Below, in pieces: positions 57,893-64,000 of a stretch of 64,000 nucleotides of DNA. This DNA is from Mycolicibacterium madagascariense. GTDB lineage: Bacteria; Actinomycetota; Actinomycetes; Mycobacteriales; Mycobacteriaceae. Location: NCBI RefSeq assembly GCF_010729665.1, contig NZ_AP022610.1, positions 372,001 to 436,000 on the forward strand. The letters run 5' to 3'. The notes beneath the pieces are model-generated. The model was not told the origin of the DNA. It did no database searches and saw only the letters and a list, made by a program, of their open reading frames with translations. Positions within the stretch are counted from its first letter, which is position 1, and each line of letters starts with the position of its first letter. The position numbers and the translations under genes were made by a program.

Positions 57893-60800
57893 CGACGACC
57901 GAGATGCTGAACCTGTTGCAGCAGTGGAACGATCGAACCCGGCCCGCGGTGACGACGACGGTCCCCGAGGCGTTCGCGCGGCAGGCCGAGCTGACGCCCG
58001 AGGCGTTGGCGGTGGTCGCGGGCGAGACCAGGCTGACCTATCGGGAGCTGGCGACCCGGGCCTACCAGCTCGCGAATCACCTACGCAGTCAGGGCGTCTG
58101 CCACGAACAGACCGTCGCGATCGCGCTCCCGCGTTCGGCGGAGATGGTGACCGCCGTGGCCGCGATCCTCGCCGCGGGTGGCGCGTTCGTGCCCGTCGAC
58201 CCGCAGTGGCCGGACGAACGGCGACGCCAGGTCCTCGCCGACACCGGGGTGACCGCCGTGCTCACCGCGCCAGGGGGAGCACGTCCCGGTGACGTCGACC
58301 CGATCGTCGTCGACCTGGCGGACTGGGCGTTCGCCGAGTGCGCCACCGAGGCGCCCGTGGTCGAGATCGACGGCAGCCAGCTCGCCTACGTCATCTTCAC
58401 CTCCGGTTCGACGGGTACGCCGAAGGGGGCGATGATCCGTCACGAGGCCATCGGGGAGCGCCTCACCTGGCAGGTGGAGGAAATCCTCGGCTTCGGGCCC
58501 GGCGACGCGTCGCTGTTCAAGGCGCCGCTGTCGTTCGACATCTCGATCAATGAGATCCTGCTGCCGCTGGTGTGCGGGGGCTACGTAGTGGTGGCCGAGC
58601 CCGGTGGCGAGCGCGACCCGCAGTACCTGCTCGATCTCATTGCGCGCGAGGGGGTCACGTTCGTCTACCTGGTCTCCTCGATGCTCGACGTGCTGCTGGA
58701 CCTCGCCGCGGGGACCACGCTGCTGGACGGTCTCGCGCACGTGTGGTGCGGCGGGGAGGTGCTGACCCCCACGCTGTTCGAGCGGTTCCGCGCCCAGCTG
58801 CGCACGACGCTGTACCACGGGTACGGTCCCGCGGAGGCGACCATCGGCGTGTCCCACGTCGTCTACCGCGACAGCGCCGAGCGGATCGAGACGTCGATCG
58901 GGCGGCCCAACCCGCACACCCAGCTCTACGTCCTCGACGCCGATCTGGAGCCGGTGCCGGTCGGAGTCGGCGGCGAGCTGTACGCGGCGGGATTCCTGTT
59001 GGGCCGCGGGTACATTCACGCGCCGGCGCTGACCGGCTCCCGCTTCGTCGCGAACCCGTTCGACGACGACGGCACGCGGATGTACCGCACCGGCGACCTC
59101 GCGCGGTGGACGGCCGACGGCGTGCTGGAGTTCCTCGGCCGCGCCGACAACCAGGTCAAGATCCGCGGCATGCGGGTCGAACTCGAGGAGATCGAGGTGG
59201 CGCTGGCGGCGCACCCCGGGGTCCGCCATGCCGCGGCGGTGCTGCGCCAGACGCCCGCGGGTGGTGCGCAGTTGACGGGTTACGTGCTCTCCAATGCCGC
59301 ACTCGCGCAGGAGGATCTGCTGGCGTGGTGCGCCGCCCGGCTGCCCGAGCACATGGTGCCCGGCGCCGTGATGGTGCTCGACGAGTTCCCGGTCACGGCG
59401 AACGGCAAGCTCGACCGGCGCGCACTGCCTGCGCCACCGACGCCGGCGACCGGGTCGCATACCGCCCCGCGGGACGCTCGCGAGCGCGTACTGTGCGAGA
59501 CGTTCGCCGAGGTGCTCGGCCTCGACTCCGTCGCCGCCGATGCCGACTTCGTGGCACTCGGCGGCGACAGCATCGTCGCCATGGGTCTCATCGCCGGGGC
59601 GAGGAGGCGCGGGCTGCGCCTGCGCCCGCGCGAGATCCTCACTCTGCGCACCCCGGCCGCGTTGGCCGCCGCGGCCACCGACCTCGCCGAATCGGCCGAG
59701 CCCGCGGCGGACCCCGTCGGCGACGTGCCGGCTACGCCGATCCTGGCCTGGCTCAACGACATTGGGTCGTTCACCGGCGGCTTCTACCAGTCGGTCACGG
59801 TGCACACGCCGGCCGGTCTCGCGATGGCGTCGCTGGCGGCGATGCTAGATGCGCTGCTGGACTGCCACGACGTGCTGCGGGCCAGCACTTCCGCGGCGGA
59901 GCCCGGCGGCCTGACGGTGCCGCCCGCCGGGTCGGTCACCGCGGCCTCGGTGCTCACCCGGGTGTCCGCCGCCGACGATCTCGACCGGCAGGCCGCGGAC
60001 GAACGCACCCGCGCCGTCACGCGACTGGACCCGGCGCGGGGCCGGATGATCGCCGCCGTCTGGCTCGACGCAGGCGCCCACCGAACCGGTCGCTTGGTGC
60101 TCGTGGTCCACCACGTCGTGGTCGACGGCGTGTCCCTGCGGCTGCTGACCGAGGACCTGCGGACCGCGTGGTCCGCGCTCGCGGCGGACCGACCGATCGC
60201 CTTGGCCAAGGCGGCTACCCCCTTTCGGCAGTGGTCGCAGGCGCTGCGGGCGGCGACCCGGCGCGGTGAGTTCGCCGCCGACGACGACCACTGGCAGCGG
60301 GTCGCGCGCCGGCGTGACCCGCTGATCGGGAGCAGGCCGCTCGACCCCGCGGTCGACGTCGTCGCCACCGAGCAGAGGCTCGTGGTGCGCCTGGACCACG
60401 AGGTGACCGCCCGGCTGCTGGGCCCGGTGCCCGGCGCCATCCGCGCCGGCGTCGACGACATACTGGTCACCGCCTTGGCCGTGGCGCTCGCCGCGTGGCG
60501 CGGTCAGTCCGACTCCGGGGTGCTGCTCGAACTCGAAGGCCACGGGCGTGAGGCCGAATCCCTGGGCGCCGCGGGCGAACACCTCGACCTGTCGCGGACC
60601 CTCGGGTGGTTCACCACGCTGTTCCCGGCCTACGTCGACCCCGGAGCGCTGGCGTGGGACGACGTCGCGGCGGGCGGTCCGCAGCTCGGCGCCGCCGTGA
60701 AGGCGGTCAAGGACCAGCTGCGGGCGATCCCCCACCGCGGGCTGAGTCATGGCGCGCTGCGCTATCTCTCGGGCCGTCCGCGTCCGGATCTGGCCAGTCG

Positions 60801-63800
60801 GCCGCAGGTGCTGTTCAACTACCTCGGCCGGTTCACCGGCGCGGGCAGCGAGCCGTGGACACTGACCGACGATGCCGTCTCCGAGGACCGCAATGCTCGC
60901 ATGCCATTGCCGCGGGCACTCGAGGTCAACGCCATCACCGTCGACACCGAACACGGCGCCCGGCTGGAGGCGACCTTCAGCTGGCCGTCGGGCGTGCTCG
61001 GCCGTGCCGAGGTGCAGCGGCTCGCGGCCCTGTGGACCGAGGCGGCGCAGTCGATCTCGACCAGCCCGGCCGTCGCGGGCCCGACACCGTCGGACTTCCC
61101 CCTCGTCGCGATCACGCAGGCCGATCTCGACGGCGACCTTGCCGGAGCGCTGGACGTCCTGCCGCCGACGCCGCTGCAGGCGGGCATCTACTTCCACTCC
61201 ACCTACGCCGACGTCGATCCGTACGTCGTGCAGCAGATCGTGACGCTGTCCGGGCCCGTGGACGCCGACCGGCTGCGGGCGGCGGCCACCCGGCTCCTGG
61301 TCAGGCACCCGCAGCTGGCCACCGCGTTCCAGCCCACCGGCGACGGCAGCATCGTCTCGGTGGTGCGACCCGACGTCGAGATGCCCTGGTACCACGTCGA
61401 AGCCGGCGCGGTCGAGGACGTCGCCGCCGAGCAGCGGAACCGCCCGTTCGACCTGGCGCGTCCACCGCTGATGCGGTACGCGCTGGTGCGCCTCGCTCCC
61501 GACCGTCACGTGCTGATCCAGACGGTGCACCACCTCGTCGCCGACGGGTGGTCGGTGCCGATCGTGCTGCGGGAACTGCTGACCCTGCACGACGACCCGA
61601 ACGCACCGCTGCCCACCGCTGCGCCGTTCCGCGACTACCTGCGGTGGCTCGCCGACGAACCCGTGGACGCGGCACTGGACGCGTGGCGCTCGGAACTGGC
61701 CGGCGTCGAGGAGCCCACCCGGGTCGTCGACGCGCTAACACCCTCTGAAGCAACGGGTTTCGGTCACGTCAGCACCGTGCTGACCCCCGACGTCGCGGGA
61801 AACCTCGCGGCGTGGTCGCGCGAGCGGGGCGTCACGGTCGGGTCGATCCTCGGGGCCGCGTGGGGGATTGCGGTCGGGCGATTGACCGGACGCTCCGACG
61901 TCGTGTTCGGGTCCACGGTGTCGGGACGCGGTGTCGACGTCGCGGGCATCGACGACATGGTGGGTCTGCTCGTCAACACCGTGCCGGCGCGAATCCACTG
62001 TGGCCCCGTGGAATCGCTCGGTGCGGCCGTCGACCGCTTCGCCGCCGCCCAGTCCGCACTCTTCGAACATCACCACGTCGCGCTCACCGACGTGCAGCAC
62101 GCCGTCGGCGTGACCGAACTGTTCGACACCCTCGTCGTCATCGATCACCAGCCCGTCGCCGAGGACGTCACCGGCGCGCTCCGGGTCGACTCCATCGACG
62201 TCGTCGAGGCACCGCACTATCCGCTCACCCTGATGGTCCACCCGGGTGAGCCCTTCCGCATCACGCTCACCCACGACCGCGGGGCCTGCGACACCGCAGC
62301 GGCCGAGCGCGTGTTGAACCTCTACGTCCGCATCCTGACGACCATGGCCAGTGCAGCCGAAACCCGATGCGCGGCAATCGAAGTGCTCGAGGAGACAGAG
62401 CGGAGGCGGACGCTCGACGCGGGTGTCGGCGCCCCGGCGTGGCACGGCACCGTCGTCGACCTCGTCGCCGAGCAGATCCTGCGGTCGCCGTCCGCGACCG
62501 CGATCATCGGGGTCGACCGGCAGACGACGTACGCCGAACTCGACGACAGGTCGGCACGGTTGGCCGGAGCACTGGTGGCGGCCGGGGTGCGACGCGGTGA
62601 CGTCGTCGCGGTCGCCACCGCGCGCCATACCGGCATGGTCGTCGCGCTGTTGGCCGCGTTGCGCGCGGGCGCGGCCTGCCTGCCCGTCGACCCGCGGTAC
62701 CCGGACGCGCGCATCACGCTGATGCTCGACGACGCGCGGCCCGCGGTGGTGCTCACCGACGGCAGCCCCCTGCCCGCGCACGACGTGCCCACCGTGCCCG
62801 TGGACGCGGCGGGGGAGCCATGGCGTGCCACCGGTCTGGAACCCGACGACGCCGCCTGGGTCGTCTACACGTCGGGCAGTACCGGCCGCCCCAGGGGCGT
62901 GGTGGGAACGCATGCGGCCCTTGCCAATCGGCTGCGGTGGGCCGCGGACGCATGGTCCTTCGAACGGGGTGACGTGCGGATCGCCAAGAGCTCGACGAGT
63001 TTCGTCGACGGCCTCACCGAACTGCTCGGTGGACTCGTTGCGGGCGCGACCACGGTGATCGCCGACGACGACACCGCCCGCGACGGTGCGGCGCTAGCCG
63101 CTCTGGTGCGCGAGGTGTCGGCGGCGCAGCTGCTCGTCGTCCCGAGCCTGGCGGCCGCGCTCATCGACGTGGCGCCCTCCCACCTCGGCGGGGTGCGACG
63201 CTGGCTCTGCAGCGGGGAACCGCTCGACGGCGCGACCGTCGCGGCGCTGCGGCAGGCGTCGCCGGACGCCGAGATCGTCAACTCCTACGGCTCGTCTGAG
63301 GTGGCCGGCGATGTGCTCGCCGGCGTGGTGCCCGACGCGGGCCCGGTGCCGCTGGGCCGCCCGGTGCCCGGAACCCGCATTCACCTGCTCGGGGCGGATC
63401 TGCAGCCGGTGGCCCAGGGGGCGATCGGCGAGGTGTACGTCGGCGGTGTCCAATTGGCCCGCGGTTACCTCGGGGACAGTGCCGCCACCGCCCTGCGCTT
63501 CGTCGCCGACCCGTTCGGTGGACCCGGCGAACGGCTTTACCGCACAGGCGATCTCGCCAGATGGGCACCGGACTGGGCGGTGCAGTTCGTCGGACGGGTC
63601 GACGATCAGGTCAAGGTCAACGGGTTTCGGGTCGAGCTCGGCGAGATCGAGACCGCACTGGCGGCCCTGCCGGACGTCGCCGACGCCATCGTCACCGTCC
63701 GCGGGACGCGCGTCGACGCGTACGTCGTCGGTTCGAATGCAGAGATCGATCCCGCCGCGGTACGTACCGCTCTCGCGCTCCGCGTCCCCGCGCACCTGGT

Positions 63801-64000
63801 CCCCGCGACCGTCTCGGTCATCCCGTCGATTCCGTTGCTGCCCAACGGAAAGCGAGACCGGTCCGCACTGCCCGAGCCCGTACTCGCAGTGTCGCGGACG
63901 GCGCCTCGCACCGACCGGGAGGCGTTGATCTGCCGGACGTTCGAGGCGGTTCTTGGCATGGACCCCGACACGACGATCGGCATCGACGACGACTTCTTCG
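57889..64000 (+). CDS. fxbB: Exochelin-type nonribosomal peptide synthetase, 3' end outside window
   Basis: Open from GTG 57889 to the window end, 2,037 codons, no in-frame stop. Domain order: A1 (about 20-520), T1 with Ser561 in LGGDSIV, epimerization domain (about 620-1070) with HH741-742..DG in HHVVVDGVS, EGHGRE and RTLGWF, C2 (about 1080-1520) with HH1214-1215 in HHLVADG, A2 (about 1530-2000) with YTSGSTGRPRG, and the start of T2. No starter C domain, so this begins the peptide. Pocket residues read by alignment give DINYWGGIGK for A1 (hydroxyornithine-type) and VDTVLSSGDK for A2 (beta-alanine-like). D-hydroxyornithine then beta-alanine matches exochelin MS. Confidence 0.92.
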   Translation, partial: MTTTEMLNLLQQWNDRTRPAVTTTVPEAFARQAELTPEALAVVAGETRLTYRELATRAYQLANHLRSQGVCHEQTVAIALPRSAEMVTAVAAILAAGGAFVPVDPQWPDERRRQVLADTGVTAVLTAPGGARPGDVDPIVVDLADWAFAECATEAPVVEIDGSQLAYVIFTSGSTGTPKGAMIRHEAIGERLTWQVEEILGFGPGDASLFKAPLSFDISINEILLPLVCGGYVVVAEPGGERDPQYLLDLIAREGVTFVYLVSSMLDVLLDLAAGTTLLDGLAHVWCGGEVLTPTLFERFRAQLRTTLYHGYGPAEATIGVSHVVYRDSAERIETSIGRPNPHTQLYVLDADLEPVPVGVGGELYAAGFLLGRGYIHAPALTGSRFVANPFDDDGTRMYRTGDLARWTADGVLEFLGRADNQVKIRGMRVELEEIEVALAAHPGVRHAAAVLRQTPAGGAQLTGYVLSNAALAQEDLLAWCAARLPEHMVPGAVMVLDEFPVTANGKLDRRALPAPPTPATGSHTAPRDARERVLCETFAEVLGLDSVAADADFVALGGDSIVAMGLIAGARRRGLRLRPREILTLRTPAALAAAATDLAESAEPAADPVGDVPATPILAWLNDIGSFTGGFYQSVTVHTPAGLAMASLAAMLDALLDCHDVLRASTSAAEPGGLTVPPAGSVTAASVLTRVSAADDLDRQAADERTRAVTRLDPARGRMIAAVWLDAGAHRTGRLVLVVHHVVVDGVSLRLLTEDLRTAWSALAADRPIALAKAATPFRQWSQALRAATRRGEFAADDDHWQRVARRRDPLIGSRPLDPAVDVVATEQRLVVRLDHEVTARLLGPVPGAIRAGVDDILVTALAVALAAWRGQSDSGVLLELEGHGREAESLGAAGEHLDLSRTLGWFTTLFPAYVDPGALAWDDVAAGGPQLGAAVKAVKDQLRAIPHRGLSHGALRYLSGRPRPDLASRPQVLFNYLGRFTGAGSEPWTLTDDAVSEDRNARMPLPRALEVNAITVDTEHGARLEATFSWPSGVLGRAEVQRLAALWTEAAQSISTSPAVAGPTPSDFPLVAITQADLDGDLAGALDVLPPTPLQAGIYFHSTYADVDPYVVQQIVTLSGPVDADRLRAAATRLLVRHPQLATAFQPTGDGSIVSVVRPDVEMPWYHVEAGAVEDVAAEQRNRPFDLARPPLMRYALVRLAPDRHVLIQTVHHLVADGWSVPIVLRELLTLHDDPNAPLPTAAPFRDYLRWLADEPVDAALDAWRSELAGVEEPTRVVDALTPSEATGFGHVSTVLTPDVAGNLAAWSRERGVTVGSILGAAWGIAVGRLTGRSDVVFGSTVSGRGVDVAGIDDMVGLLVNTVPARIHCGPVESLGAAVDRFAAAQSALFEHHHVALTDVQHAVGVTELFDTLVVIDHQPVAEDVTGALRVDSIDVVEAPHYPLTLMVHPGEPFRITLTHDRGACDTAAAERVLNLYVRILTTMASAAETRCAAIEVLEETERRRTLDAGVGAPAWHGTVVDLVAEQILRSPSATAIIGVDRQTTYAELDDRSARLAGALVAAGVRRGDVVAVATARHTGMVVALLAALRAGAACLPVDPRYPDARITLMLDDARPAVVLTDGSPLPAHDVPTVPVDAAGEPWRATGLEPDDAAWVVYTSGSTGRPRGVVGTHAALANRLRWAADAWSFERGDVRIAKSSTSFVDGLTELLGGLVAGATTVIADDDTARDGAALAALVREVSAAQLLVVPSLAAALIDVAPSHLGGVRRWLCSGEPLDGATVAALRQASPDAEIVNSYGSSEVAGDVLAGVVPDAGPVPLGRPVPGTRIHLLGADLQPVAQGAIGEVYVGGVQLARGYLGDSAATALRFVADPFGGPGERLYRTGDLARWAPDWAVQFVGRVDDQVKVNGFRVELGEIETALAALPDVADAIVTVRGTRVDAYVVGSNAEIDPAAVRTALALRVPAHLVPATVSVIPSIPLLPNGKRDRSALPEPVLAVSRTAPRTDREALICRTFEAVLGMDPDTTIGIDDDFF

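Noticed and set aside
1..64000. CRISPR arrays, tRNA or rRNA genes, transposases, phage genes
   Set aside because: I looked for regularly spaced repeats, cloverleaf-like sequences and integrase or transposase motifs and found none.

Overview
The window is chromosomal DNA of a high-GC actinobacterium, almost certainly a fast-growing mycobacterium (Mycolicibacterium type). The grounds are DesA3-type desaturase/reductase pairs, an EspR-like regulator, DUF732 and cutinase secreted proteins, F420-type oxidoreductases, DtxR/IdeR-type iron boxes, and an exochelin-type siderophore locus. Coding density is very high: no gene-free gap exceeds 300 bases, and I see no tRNA, rRNA, CRISPR array or insertion sequence.

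Layout. (1) 1-2.2 kb: end of a ferredoxin reductase and its partner fatty-acid desaturase. An inverted second pair lies at 15.6-17.9 kb with a divergent PucR regulator. (2) 2.2-15.5 kb: catabolic region with an SDR, a transporter, an ACMSD-like amidohydrolase, a flavin monooxygenase/PLP enzyme operon, an EspR-like regulator, and a tightly overlapped operon (extradiol dioxygenase, FAH-type hydrolase, FAD hydroxylase, P450) divergent from a TetR regulator. The same 14-base operator occurs at both TetR-side promoters and 10 kb away at the amidohydrolase, so I infer one regulon. (3) 19-24.6 kb: DUF998 protein, cutinase, SelO, DoxX-like protein, aldo/keto reductase, alcohol dehydrogenase. (4) 24.8-31.1 kb: NCS1 permease, Rieske oxygenase, glutamine-synthetase homologue lacking the ammonium-site residues, SDR, creatininase-family hydrolase, TetR. 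This is a candidate undescribed amine-degradation pathway working through a gamma-glutamyl intermediate. (5) 31-39.1 kb: stress membrane protein, MocR and DJ-1 pair, CDP-diacylglycerol diphosphatase, MazEF-like pair, K+/H+ antiporter and TrkA protein. (6) 39.15-40.67 kb: a compact AbiE toxin-antitoxin islet flanked by 45-bp direct repeats of the trkA 3' end. (7) 40.7-48.5 kb: acyl-CoA dehydrogenases, FAD monooxygenase, quinone oxidoreductase, TetR, NmrA-like protein, carbonic anhydrase.

(8) 48.5-64 kb: exochelin-type siderophore locus. It holds two FecCD permeases, an ATPase, an ornithine N-hydroxylase, a formyltransferase (fxbA-like), an MbtH protein, a heterodimeric ABC exporter (ExiT-like) and an NRPS that runs off the window end. 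Three IdeR-type boxes control the three transcription units. The NRPS order is A-T-E-C-A-(T). From its pocket residues I read a D-hydroxyornithine starter followed by beta-alanine, which matches exochelin MS. A 26-codon PanD (aspartate decarboxylase) N-terminus sits just ahead of the hydroxylase gene, and PanD makes beta-alanine.

Many first genes of transcription units have TANNNT exactly 6-7 bases before the start codon and no ribosome binding site. This is the leaderless-mRNA architecture common in mycobacteria, and I used it to choose several starts.
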